A DNA stretch of 6,344 nt from Oscillospiraceae bacterium (GCA_016302655.1 JAEDNF010000098.1:1-6344); one strand, 5' to 3'. Counted from the stretch's first letter, positions 1 to 5,629 are shown. Notes: generated from the letters alone by a model not told the origin. A program made the numbers and translations.

Positions 1-1286
1 ACATAGTAAGAGCTTACGGCAAACTTATATTTTGTGATATCCGAAAGACCGTCTGCCTTATATGAAACTGTACCCGAAGGCAGGCGGTCAAGCTCGGTCC
101 ATCCGTCGTTGGTGTACATTTCGATTATATAACCGTCGCACGAAACATCGCTCCATCCTATAGTAACGGAGTGTCCCTCGTTGCCGGTTGCTTTTGCGTC
201 GGTTACGGGAAGCGCACCGATTATTTCAAGCGTAAGGGATGTTGTTATACCGCTTATATATGCAGGTAATGTCACAGTACCCGCTCCCCACGGCGATACT
301 GCCTGCATATCGTTTAGCTTGAGTGTACGGTGCAGAGTGGCACACAGTTCGCCGAGAGCATAGTCTGCGGAAGTTCCGTCTGTAAAGTTCACCTTTGCTC
401 TTAGCTTTGTACGGTCGTATATGAAGCGGTAAAATTTACTTCCGTCGCTTCTTTCGTCATAGTATCCGTCTGAGCCTGAGTACAGCGTGTCTGCGCCGTC
501 TGTCATATAAAGTGAAATGCTTTCGATAGGATTTTCGATTACATTAAAGGTGAATGAAGCGGTAACTCCTCCTACTGTGTAGTAGCCTGTGTTTTCTCCG
601 ACGGACAGTTGCTTATCTTCCTGCGAGAATACAGCGTCGTAGCCTGTCTTATACTTTAAGTCTGCGGCATAGCAGGAAATCTCCGAGCCGTCGGTATATC
701 CGAGCGTTACCGCATAGTCAAAACCGTCAAGATCGTATATAAAACGCTGTGACAGATTCCCTTCGGCGTCACGCACGGTCTTGTAGCTTCCGTCAACATT
801 ATATATCACATTTATATCGTGTTGCGGTTCTATGCTGACTGATGCTATCCTTGACTTTACGACCGTGAATACGGCGCTTGCGGAATGCGTACCGAGCGAA
901 TAGCTTACGGTGTGGGTGCCGTATCCCCACGCACTGTCACTTTGATCGTCGCTTATAATAAAGGGAGCGCCGATCTGGGCTGTGAGCTTTGCGATCTCCG
1001 TACCGCTGTAGTCTTTTTGATATGAGCCGTAGTCTACCGTCAGAGTTATGTTATCATAATCGTAAATGTTGTAGTAGCTTTTTGAGATGTAACTTTGCGT
1101 CTGCTCGTCAAAACGGTAGGCTGTCATCATATCCGCACTGTCAAGTACGGTGCGTGACGGCGTTACGGTTATAGCGACGATATCGTCAAGCGCAGAGGGC
1201 TTACACAGCAGCGAAGCCGCCGTAATAAAAATCACGGCGGTGAATACTGCTGATATTATTTTGATAACATTCTTTGATAAACTCAT
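1..1286 (-). CDS. Secreted or membrane-anchored protein with three Ig-like modules and a fibronectin type III domain (3' end outside window)
   Basis: The reading frame stays open from the ATG at 1286 to the left edge (428 codons), so the C-terminus is missing. AAGGTG stands just before the ATG. The N-terminus has lysines followed by a hydrophobic stretch (about residues 7-28, VIKIISAVFTAVIFITAASLL), then a possible signal-peptidase site near KPSA/LDD; LLC is not a good lipobox. Three related modules of about 107 residues follow (roughly 35-145, 146-253, 254-359). Each has a motif like FIYD (NIYD at 73-76, FIYD at 182-185 and 288-291), then an LxVxYxDGS-like strand and a closing xxTFxV strand. 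From residue 361 a fibronectin type III domain begins (VTDAKATGNEGHSVTIGWSDVSCDGYIIEMY). Such proteins act outside the membrane in adhesion, polymer binding or as spacers; no catalytic domain is visible. It lies 30 nt behind the ABC permease with no terminator between, so it is probably co-transcribed. The Ig-like assignment rests on pattern only. Confidence 0.82.
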   Translation of the reverse strand, partial: MSLSKNVIKIISAVFTAVIFITAASLLCKPSALDDIVAITVTPSRTVLDSADMMTAYRFDEQTQSYISKSYYNIYDYDNITLTVDYGSYQKDYSGTEIAKLTAQIGAPFIISDDQSDSAWGYGTHTVSYSLGTHSASAVFTVVKSRIASVSIEPQHDINVIYNVDGSYKTVRDAEGNLSQRFIYDLDGFDYAVTLGYTDGSEISCYAADLKYKTGYDAVFSQEDKQLSVGENTGYYTVGGVTASFTFNVIENPIESISLYMTDGADTLYSGSDGYYDERSDGSKFYRFIYDRTKLRAKVNFTDGTSADYALGELCATLHRTLKLNDMQAVSPWGAGTVTLPAYISGITTSLTLEIIGALPVTDAKATGNEGHSVTIGWSDVSCDGYIIEMYTNDGWTELDRLPSGTVSYKADGLSDITKYKFAVSSYY

Positions 1287-1316
1287 TTTTCACCTTGAAT
1301 GAAATGAAAAGGGAAA

Positions 1317-2666
1317 TTACTTATTCTTTGCGATACCTATTATATCTCCTAACTTGAGTCGGTTGCCGTTATGGAGAATAATCTGCTCATATACTCTTGC
1401 AACAAGCAGTGCCATAAGTACGGTGAATACGCAGAGGACTGCAACAGCAAGCAGAGCCTGAGGTATATCCATCGCTCCCGTAAGAAGTGCCGATGGAAGT
1501 GCAAACGGCGAAGATATCGGCAGGTAGTAGGATATCGTGCTCATAATACCTGCTTCTCCTCCCATAGCAGACGGGAAGTATGCAAGATAGAAGCCGAGAA
1601 CGCCGATTATTGCAAGCGGCTGCATTGCCGCATTGAGATCTTCCATTCTGCTTACGCTTGCGCCGATAAGACCTGCTATAAGAGCAAAGAAGATAAATCC
1701 AATGATGAATATCACGAATATCATAATTATTGAAATGGGAGAGAAGTCGGCAAACGCTTTTCCTATCTCGGCGGTAAGCTGCTGGGTCATAGCGCTTGCG
1801 TCCTGAGAATTTGCCACCATCATACCGGTAAGCGGCATTGAAACGCAAATACCGAGAACGCCCGACAGTATTATCATAATGAACTGTAAAAGTGCAAGGC
1901 TTCCCATTGCAAGTATCTTGCCTATTACTACCGCAAGAGGTCTTACGGAGGTCAGAAGCAGTTCCATTACCTTTGAAGTCTTTTCCTGTGCTATAGACTG
2001 CGCAACAAGCTGACCGTATGAGAAGATAAGTATAAACAGCGCAACGGATGACAGCATAGGAACTATCATTTTTACGAAAAAGGCAAAGTCGTTTTCGGTA
2101 GGTTCGCCTGCTATCGACTGGGAGAAGGATATTGTCTTGCCTACAGCGGTGATCTGCTCGCCGCTAAGTCCCTCTTTATTAAGTCTTGTAAGGTTGAATA
2201 CCTGCTGAATGGTCGAACCGAATGAATTTGCGGTATCCGATGATACGGAGCTGTCTGTAGGGCGTGCGGCATAGATGCTGTAGCCGCCTTCCGTTTCGGA
2301 TATAGTTACAAGAAGGCTTCTTGTTTCGCCCTTTATCTGTTCGATAAGTGCGGCGCAGTCGGATTGTTCACCGCTGAAAACGGGAGTCAGACCGAGTGTG
2401 GCGAACACCTTTTCGTAGTCGGCGGCGGTCGTTATACCTGTAGTATCGGCGATATATATACGGTCTAACGGTTTTTCTCCGTCAATGACAATATCGCTGT
2501 CGCCCGAAGAAGAGTTTCCGCCTATAATAGCAGGGAGCAGACCTGCGAGCAATGCCATGCCGAATACCAGTATTATAATGATAACGGAGCTTATTTTAAA
2601 CGCTTTGGACTTTGCAGTCTGGACAAAGGTAAAGCCGAATATGCTTTTCCAGCCGTATGTACTCAT
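1317..2666 (-). CDS. ABC-2 type exporter permease, NatB/YhaP-like
   Basis: This is the membrane subunit of an ABC exporter, 449 residues, a normal length for the NatB/YhaP group. A short cytoplasmic N-terminus leads into TM1 (about 26-48). A large extracytoplasmic domain follows (about 49-196), then a cluster of membrane segments at about 197-222, 245-276, 311-338, 350-368 and 403-425. The cytoplasmic motif QEKTSKVMELLLTSVRP (227-243), directly after TM2, is typical of this family and contacts the ATPase. A second conserved loop, SVSRMEDLNAAMQP, lies at 337-350. The ATG overlaps the stop codon of the upstream ATPase gene by 4 nt (ATGA, 2663-2666), and AAGGAG precedes it by about 9 nt, so the two subunits are translationally coupled. 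The substrate cannot be read from sequence: characterised relatives export sodium ions or small toxic compounds. The family call is firm; the substrate is unknown. Confidence 0.93.
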   Translation of the reverse strand: MSTYGWKSIFGFTFVQTAKSKAFKISSVIIIILVFGMALLAGLLPAIIGGNSSSGDSDIVIDGEKPLDRIYIADTTGITTAADYEKVFATLGLTPVFSGEQSDCAALIEQIKGETRSLLVTISETEGGYSIYAARPTDSSVSSDTANSFGSTIQQVFNLTRLNKEGLSGEQITAVGKTISFSQSIAGEPTENDFAFFVKMIVPMLSSVALFILIFSYGQLVAQSIAQEKTSKVMELLLTSVRPLAVVIGKILAMGSLALLQFIMIILSGVLGICVSMPLTGMMVANSQDASAMTQQLTAEIGKAFADFSPISIIMIFVIFIIGFIFFALIAGLIGASVSRMEDLNAAMQPLAIIGVLGFYLAYFPSAMGGEAGIMSTISYYLPISSPFALPSALLTGAMDIPQALLAVAVLCVFTVLMALLVARVYEQIILHNGNRLKLGDIIGIAKNK

Positions 2667-3586
2667 ATCTCATCGCTCCTTCCTGCCTCTTTATCGGCTC
2701 TTTCTATGTTTTCTACAAATATCTCGTGCAGAGTAGGCTCACGTAGCTCATAATGTATCAGAGGGATATCCGATTCGACTATCTTTTTCAGCAGCTGATG
2801 AGCCTGAGCTTCATTGCTGATTTTGAAGCTGAGCTTGTCGGGGGTTATCTCCTCGGGAGCAAGACCGCACTGAGCCGCTAACGGAAGAATGTCTCCGTCG
2901 CATTTTACGGAGAGATTAACTCTGCCGTAGCTCTTCTTTATCTCGTTGAGGTTGCCCTGCAGAACAGCCGAGCCGTGATGAAGAATAGTTATGTCATTGC
3001 AGAATTCTTCTATTACGGGCATCTGATGGCAGGACATTATGATAAATTTTTTCTTTTCGATCTGCTCGTGGATAACGCTCTTGAACAAATCGGCGTTTAC
3101 GGGATCGAGTCCGCTGAGAGGCTCGTCAAGTATCAGCAGTTCTGGGTCGGAGATAAGCGCCGCTACCATCTGCACCTTCTGCTGATTTCCCTTTGAGAGC
3201 TGTTCGGCTCTTTTATCTTCATAACCGTTAAGCTCAAGCCTTCTGAACCAGTACTTCATGGATTTTTCTATCTCGTCTTTCTGCATACCTCTGAGCTTTG
3301 CGAAATAACGGAGCTGTTCGTTTATCTTGTATTTGGGATAAAGGCCTCTCTCCTCTGCGAGATAACCCACCTTTTCGGTTACGGGAGACAGGGCTTTGCC
3401 GTGCCACAATACCTCACCGCTGTTGCGGCTGAGCATACCGAGTATTATACGGATGGCGGTAGTCTTTCCGGCTCCGTTGGTACCGAGAAGCGCATAAACG
3501 CCAGGCTCGGACAGCGTAAAGCTGAGTGGATGTAAAGCGGTGAACGCACCGTATTGTTTGGATATTTCCTTTACTTCGAGTGACAT
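2663..3586 (-). CDS. ABC exporter ATPase subunit, NatA/YhaQ-like
   Basis: This is the ATP-hydrolysing subunit, 307 residues, pairing with the permease that overlaps its 3' end. Visible motifs are Walker A GTNGAGKT (35-42), signature LSKGNQQKV (130-138), Walker B LLILDEP (150-156) with catalytic E155, D-loop SGLD (158-161) and H-loop histidine H187 (SCHQ). The Q-loop position reads GYLAEERGLYP (74-84). As I recall, glutamate instead of glutamine is normal in the YhaQ-type group (GYLPEERGLYP), although alanine in place of proline is a small difference. After about residue 205 comes a C-terminal extension ending in EPTLHEIFVE (283-292), the hallmark of the DUF4162 tail found on these ATPases. 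AAAGGAG at 3591-3597 precedes the ATG at 3586. It is the first gene of the minus-strand operon and is driven by two tandem promoters. No key residue is missing, so it should be active. Confidence 0.95.
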   Translation of the reverse strand: MSLEVKEISKQYGAFTALHPLSFTLSEPGVYALLGTNGAGKTTAIRIILGMLSRNSGEVLWHGKALSPVTEKVGYLAEERGLYPKYKINEQLRYFAKLRGMQKDEIEKSMKYWFRRLELNGYEDKRAEQLSKGNQQKVQMVAALISDPELLILDEPLSGLDPVNADLFKSVIHEQIEKKKFIIMSCHQMPVIEEFCNDITILHHGSAVLQGNLNEIKKSYGRVNLSVKCDGDILPLAAQCGLAPEEITPDKLSFKISNEAQAHQLLKKIVESDIPLIHYELREPTLHEIFVENIERADKEAGRSDEI

Positions 3587-3646
3587 ATTTCTCCTTTCGG
3601 CACAACGGTAGCTATTTCATATCGATCTCCGGTGTGTCTTTTTTTT

Positions 3647-3675
3647 ATTATAGCACATTTTTTCGGATAGTACAA
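3647..3675 (-). promoter_or_regulatory. Proximal sigma-A promoter (P2) of the ABC operon
   Basis: On the minus strand, -35 TTGTAC (3670-3675), a 17-nt spacer and a perfect -10 TATAAT (3647-3652). A TG one base upstream of the -10 gives an extended -10 element. Transcription would start near 3640, about 54 nt before the ATPase ATG. Confidence 0.75.
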
Positions 3676-3697
3676 CCGATAAGCAAACTGTTTATGT

Positions 3698-3716
3698 GTT
3701 ATATTAACAGTATAAC
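3698..3716. promoter_or_regulatory. Candidate operator: inverted repeat over the P1 -10
   Basis: Perfect 6-bp arms GTTATA (3698-3703) and TATAAC (3711-3716) with a 7-nt spacer. The right arm contains the -10 of the distal promoter and the left arm reaches the likely start point, the position expected for a repressor site. A second set of arms, ACTGTT (3688-3693) and AACAGT (3706-3711), overlaps it. No regulator gene is in the window, so the binding protein is unknown. Confidence 0.4.
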
Positions 3717-3737
3717 CACTTTTATTCCATTTGTCAA
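3709..3737 (-). promoter_or_regulatory. Distal sigma-A promoter (P1) of the ABC operon
   Basis: On the minus strand, a perfect -35 TTGACA (3732-3737), an exact 17-nt spacer and -10 TATACT (3709-3714), one mismatch from consensus. It lies 62 nt upstream of P2. The inverted repeat at 3698-3716 covers its -10, so this promoter is probably the regulated one. Confidence 0.75.
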
Positions 3738-3766
3738 TACCATTTTTGAAAAAAAGTGCAAAATCC

Positions 3767-3793
3767 TTAATTTTTATAAAAAACTGCCGATAT
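3767..3793 (+). promoter_or_regulatory. Candidate sigma-28 (SigD-type) promoter
   Basis: GCCGATAT at 3786-3793 matches the Bacillus sigma-28 -10 consensus in all eight positions. A 15-nt spacer places the -35 at 3767-3770, reading TTAA against TAAA (3 of 4). A TATAAT at 3793-3798 offers a sigma-A alternative, but the -35 position for a 17-nt spacer reads ATTTTT, a poor match. Transcription would begin near 3800, about 57 nt before the 226-residue gene. Confidence 0.45.
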
Positions 3794-3818
3794 ATAATAT
3801 AAGACGATGTCGCAAAAT

Positions 3819-3830
3819 ACCGTTTACGGT
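3819..3830. repeat. Short perfect inverted repeat in the leader of the 226-residue gene
   Basis: ACCGT-TT-ACGGT, flanked by A-rich and T-rich sequence that extends the pairing imperfectly. It sits just downstream of the predicted transcription start and 13 nt before the Shine-Dalgarno. It could be an operator half-site pair or a weak leader hairpin; chance occurrence is possible. Confidence 0.3.
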
Positions 3831-3856
3831 TTTATTTTCGGGAAAGGAAGATCAAT

Positions 3857-4537
3857 ATGGAAATAGCAAAAGTAGCCGAACAGGCAGCAGTAACAGCTCA
3901 GACAGCACCAAAGAGCACTGTTGAGACAGTAACAGAAAAAACAAAAAGCACACTTGCTACTGATAATGCGGATAAATATGTAAAGAGTGAAGAGACCTTC
4001 ACACCGGCTTATACAAAGAAGTCTGCTCAGAAAAAAGAGGTTGACAATTCAGATAAGACAGAATTTACAAAGACTGTGGCACAGACTAAGGCTGACCATC
4101 TTGCAAGTGTTGTTGATACGCTGATATCTCATCAGGCGTCAAAGTATACATATAATACAAAGCAGATAGAGCTTTCCGACGAGCTTAAGAGCCAGATAGA
4201 AGAAGCTACGGGTAAGAAAATCGAAGAAGAGAACACCGAGAGCGAAGACTATTGGGGCGCAGAAGCAACCGCAAAGCGTATATTCGATTTTGCAAAGAGT
4301 CTTGCAGGCGACGACAGCAAGTATGCAGATACTCTCAAAGATGCTTTCATAAAGGGCTTCGGACTTGCAGAAAAATCATACGGCGGAAAAGACAAACTGC
4401 CTAAGGTATGCTATGAGACATACGATAAAGTTATCGATATGTTTGACAGCTGGGGCAAGGACAGCGACTCAAAGACCGATGAGGATACATCGGCAAAAGT
4501 AGAGGAGAGCAAGCAGTCAGAGGCTTCGGCTCAGTAA
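3857..4537 (+). CDS. Uncharacterised soluble 226-residue protein, possible motility-regulon member
   Basis: AAAGGAAG at 3843-3850 fixes the ATG at 3857. No signal peptide or membrane segment is visible, so it should be cytoplasmic. The protein has three parts: a low-complexity N-terminus rich in T, A, K, V and E (1 to about 80), a predicted helical core (about 80-200), and an acidic/polar tail (201-226) rich in S, D, E and K. The best-defined block runs from 131 to 199 and includes DYWGAEATAKRIFDFAKSLAGD, KDAFIKGFGLAEKSYGG and CYETYDKVIDMFDSW. I have an uncertain memory of similar blocks (DUF5610-like) in hypothetical proteins of flagellated bacteria; this was not checked. A sigma-28-type promoter upstream fits a motility-linked role, but no flagellar gene is in the window. 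The gene is monocistronic, closed by the terminator at 4557-4608. It is real on start signal, codon use and terminator; its function is unknown. Confidence 0.85.
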   Translation: MEIAKVAEQAAVTAQTAPKSTVETVTEKTKSTLATDNADKYVKSEETFTPAYTKKSAQKKEVDNSDKTEFTKTVAQTKADHLASVVDTLISHQASKYTYNTKQIELSDELKSQIEEATGKKIEEENTESEDYWGAEATAKRIFDFAKSLAGDDSKYADTLKDAFIKGFGLAEKSYGGKDKLPKVCYETYDKVIDMFDSWGKDSDSKTDEDTSAKVEESKQSEASAQ

Positions 4538-4556
4538 GACGGAATAAACAAAAACT

Positions 4557-4608
4557 AAGAAGGGGCAGCCGCAGGTGTTATTAGCACTTGCAGTTACCCC
4601 TTCTTTTT
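4557..4608. terminator. Intrinsic terminator between convergent genes, probably bidirectional
   Basis: Outer arms AAGAAGGGG (4557-4565) and CCCCTTCTT (4597-4605) are perfectly complementary. An inner stem of GCAGGTG (4571-4577) with CACTTGC (4585-4591), one G-U pair, closes a 7-nt loop. On the plus strand it ends in CTTTTT, terminating the 226-residue gene. On the minus strand the hairpin directly follows the stop codon of the small convergent gene and is followed by TTAGTTTTTGTTT, so it should work in both directions. Confidence 0.9.
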
Positions 4609-4780
4609 ACATCTGGAACGATTCTATCATCGTTCCTACAGCCTTTATCGCCTTGCCTGTTGCTTTTTTAACTACATGAGTCTTAGAGGAGGTCATCGCT
4701 TTTGCGGCGGCAAAGGCAATCCCGCCGGCAACCATTGCGGCTGCCGCACATTTCATATTCTGAGAAGCTTTTTTACTCAT
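4607..4780 (-). CDS. Small cationic protein with one hydrophobic helix, 57 residues
   Basis: I chose the ATG at 4780 because AAAGGAA stands about 8 nt before it; an in-frame ATG at 4807 would add nine residues (MAVVERKNK) but has no ribosome site of its own and would itself contain the Shine-Dalgarno. The protein starts MSKKASQNMK and has an alanine/glycine-rich hydrophobic segment (about 11-29, CAAAAMVAGGIAFAAAKAM). It ends in a lysine-rich amphipathic stretch (33-57) with KKATGKAIKAVGTMIESF. This layout recalls short YtxH-like or other small membrane-associated proteins of clostridia; the match is from memory only and the function is unknown. It is a single gene, convergent with the 226-residue gene and divergent from rpmH. 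No convincing promoter was found: the best -10 candidates (CATAAT at 4820-4825, TATAAA at 4844-4849, minus strand) lack -35 partners. A protein role in membrane association is inference. Confidence 0.72.
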   Translation of the reverse strand: MSKKASQNMKCAAAAMVAGGIAFAAAKAMTSSKTHVVKKATGKAIKAVGTMIESFQM

Positions 4781-4857
4781 TTTGTTTTTCCTTTCAACCA
4801 CAGCCATTTTCGGCTCAATATTATGTTGCTCTTAAGATGCGGTTTTATAGCTTGAAA

Positions 4858-4885
4858 AATAATACGAGAAAATTTTCATATTATT
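4858..4885. repeat. AT-rich inverted repeat upstream of the small minus-strand gene
   Basis: Outer arms AATAATA (4858-4864) and TATTATT (4879-4885) flank a perfect palindrome GAAAATTTTC (4868-4877), with 3 nt and 1 nt between. It lies 78 nt or more upstream of the small gene, where a regulator might bind. In such AT-rich DNA chance pairing is easier, so the call is tentative. Confidence 0.3.
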
Positions 4886-4896
4886 CCTGAAATTTA

Positions 4897-4974
4897 TTTT
4901 GCCGTGACCTGCTTTGATTAATATGCGGTTAATATGACAGGATATACTATAATATATAAACGCATACGGCAAAA
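4897..4974. repeat. Interrupted inverted repeat in the rpmH upstream region
   Basis: TTTTGCCGT (4897-4905) is the exact reverse complement of ACGGCAAAA (4966-4974). Inside it, TATGCG (4921/4922-4927) pairs with CGCATA (4961-4966). The right arm is continuous (CGCATACGGCAAAA), while the left arm is split by about 16 nt. The enclosed DNA is very AT-rich. Its role is unknown. Confidence 0.35.
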
Positions 4975-4997
4975 ACGACAAATTTGAAAAATATATC

Positions 4998-5026
4998 TTG
5001 ACATCGGCGGCACATTAAGGTATAAT
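4998..5026 (+). promoter_or_regulatory. Consensus sigma-A promoter of the rpmH-rnpA-yidD-yidC operon
   Basis: A perfect -35 TTGACA (4998-5003), an exact 17-nt spacer and a perfect -10 TATAAT (5021-5026). Start of transcription is expected near 5033, giving a leader of about 60 nt. Such strength suits a ribosomal protein gene. Confidence 0.92.
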
Positions 5027-5050
5027 ATTAAATTGCATAGGCGTAAGACA

Positions 5051-5066
5051 GGCACATATCGGTGCC
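5051..5066 (+). promoter_or_regulatory. Small hairpin in the rpmH leader
   Basis: GGCAC (5051-5055) and GTGCC (5062-5066) form a perfect 5-bp stem with loop ATATCG. It lies about 18 nt into the predicted transcript and 10 nt before the AGGAGG. It may protect the 5' end or tune translation; no known riboswitch or ribosomal-protein site is recognised. Confidence 0.35.
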
Positions 5067-5076
5067 GAGTAACGAT

Positions 5077-5082
5077 AGGAGG
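5077..5082 (+). promoter_or_regulatory. Ribosome binding site deciding the rpmH start
   Basis: A full AGGAGG stands 10 nt before the ATG at 5093. It rules out the earlier in-frame ATG-type extension starting at 5033, which lies at the transcription start and would add residues not found in L34. Confidence 0.85.
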
Positions 5083-5092
5083 AAGAAAAAAG

Positions 5093-5227
5093 ATGAAAAG
5101 AACATACCAGCCTAAGAAGCTTCAGAGACAGAAAGAACACGGCTTCAGAAAAAGAATGTCTACAAGAAACGGACGCAAGGTTCTTGCAAGAAGACGCGCA
5201 AAGGGCAGAAAGCACTTAAGCTACTGA
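5093..5227 (+). CDS. rpmH: 50S ribosomal protein L34
   Basis: At 44 residues this is the standard length of bacterial L34, a small basic protein buried in 23S rRNA near the exit-tunnel side of the large subunit. The sequence follows the family throughout: MKRTYQPKK at the start, [25 protein letters not shown] in the middle, and a short HLSY end. Arginine and lysine make up close to half of the residues. The start at 5093 is set by AGGAGG and by the invariant MKRTYQP N-terminus. It is the first gene of the cluster, under a perfect sigma-A promoter, and its stop codon is only 9 nt before rnpA. Co-transcription with rnpA is usual in bacteria. Confidence 0.99.
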   Translation: MKRTYQPKKLQRQKEHGFRKRMSTRNGRKVLARRRAKGRKHLSY

Positions 5228-5236
5228 TAGCTGTTA

Positions 5237-5629
5237 ATGAACGAGTACGCCAAGAAATATGTATGCATAAAGAAGGACAGAGAGTTCAAGTGGCTGTTCA
5301 ATAAAGGCGACTGTATAGTCACCGATGCATTCATATGCTACGCAAGGGAAAGCAAAAGGCGGGTAAACCGCATAGGAATCGTAACAGGCAAGAAGGTCGG
5401 AAACGCTGTAAAGCGCAGCCGTGCCAGAAGAGTCATAAGGGAAGCGTTCCGCCTTATTGATCCCATGCTTCGTGAAAGAACACAGAAAAGATTCGACTTT
5501 ATTTTCGTGGCAAGGGCGAAAACGCCCGGTCTTAAATCAACAAAGCTGTATACGCTGATGGTGAACAAGATCCTGCGTAAATATGCCGGGCAGGAAAACA
5601 ACACTTCTGCCGAAACGCAAACAAAATGA
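5237..5629 (+). CDS. rnpA: Ribonuclease P protein component
   Basis: This is the protein cofactor of RNase P, which helps the catalytic RNA bind pre-tRNA and remove its 5' leader. At 130 residues it is within the family range, with a slightly long polar tail (about 117-130, AGQENNTSAETQTK). Visible family features are the aromatic/basic N-terminal part (KKDREFKWLFNKG, 12-24), GIVTGKKVGNAVKRSRARRVIREAFR (47-72) holding the basic RNR-type motif (K59, R60, R62, R64, R65), and FDFIFVARAKTP (86-97). The ATG at 5237 is the only plausible start. I see no Shine-Dalgarno in the 9 nt after the rpmH stop or in the end of rpmH, so translation probably depends on ribosomes finishing rpmH. It overlaps yidD by 4 nt. 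RNase P RNA (rnpB) is not in the window. Confidence 0.97.
   Translation: MNEYAKKYVCIKKDREFKWLFNKGDCIVTDAFICYARESKRRVNRIGIVTGKKVGNAVKRSRARRVIREAFRLIDPMLRERTQKRFDFIFVARAKTPGLKSTKLYTLMVNKILRKYAGQENNTSAETQTK

Larger units (their letters stand above)
4781..5092. other. Divergent intergenic region, AT-rich, no gene seen
   Basis: About 310 nt separate the small minus-strand gene from rpmH. I see two inverted repeats (4858-4885, 4897-4974), a perfect rpmH promoter and a short leader hairpin. In many Firmicutes this side of rpmH carries oriC and dnaA. I looked for TTATNCACA DnaA boxes on both strands and saw none, and there is no dnaA in the window, so I do not call an origin. Confidence 0.6.

Noticed and set aside
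181..363. Plus-strand frames opposite the Ig/FN3 gene (also 989-1174)
   Set aside because: The minus strand is open for 428 codons with signal peptide and domain repeats; the plus frames have no start signals.
1387..1848. 153-residue open frame on the minus strand inside the permease gene
   Set aside because: Different frame of the permease; composition rich in R, S, C and Y without family motifs, no ribosome site.
3693..3703. TGTGTTATA as a DnaA box
   Set aside because: Its complement TATAACACA differs from TTATCCACA at two positions and stands alone.
3580..3924. 114-residue plus-strand frame across the divergent intergenic region
   Set aside because: It runs through two promoters and the start of the 226-residue gene; low-complexity product and no ribosome site.
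4781..4807. Nine-residue N-terminal extension of the small minus-strand protein
   Set aside because: The extension contains the Shine-Dalgarno for the downstream ATG and has none of its own.
4948..4953. TATAAT as a second rpmH promoter
   Set aside because: No acceptable -35 at 16-18 nt (GCGGTT at 17); the AT-rich setting makes chance matches likely.
5338..5604. 88-residue minus-strand frame opposite rnpA
   Set aside because: Shadow of rnpA, which is certain on family motifs.
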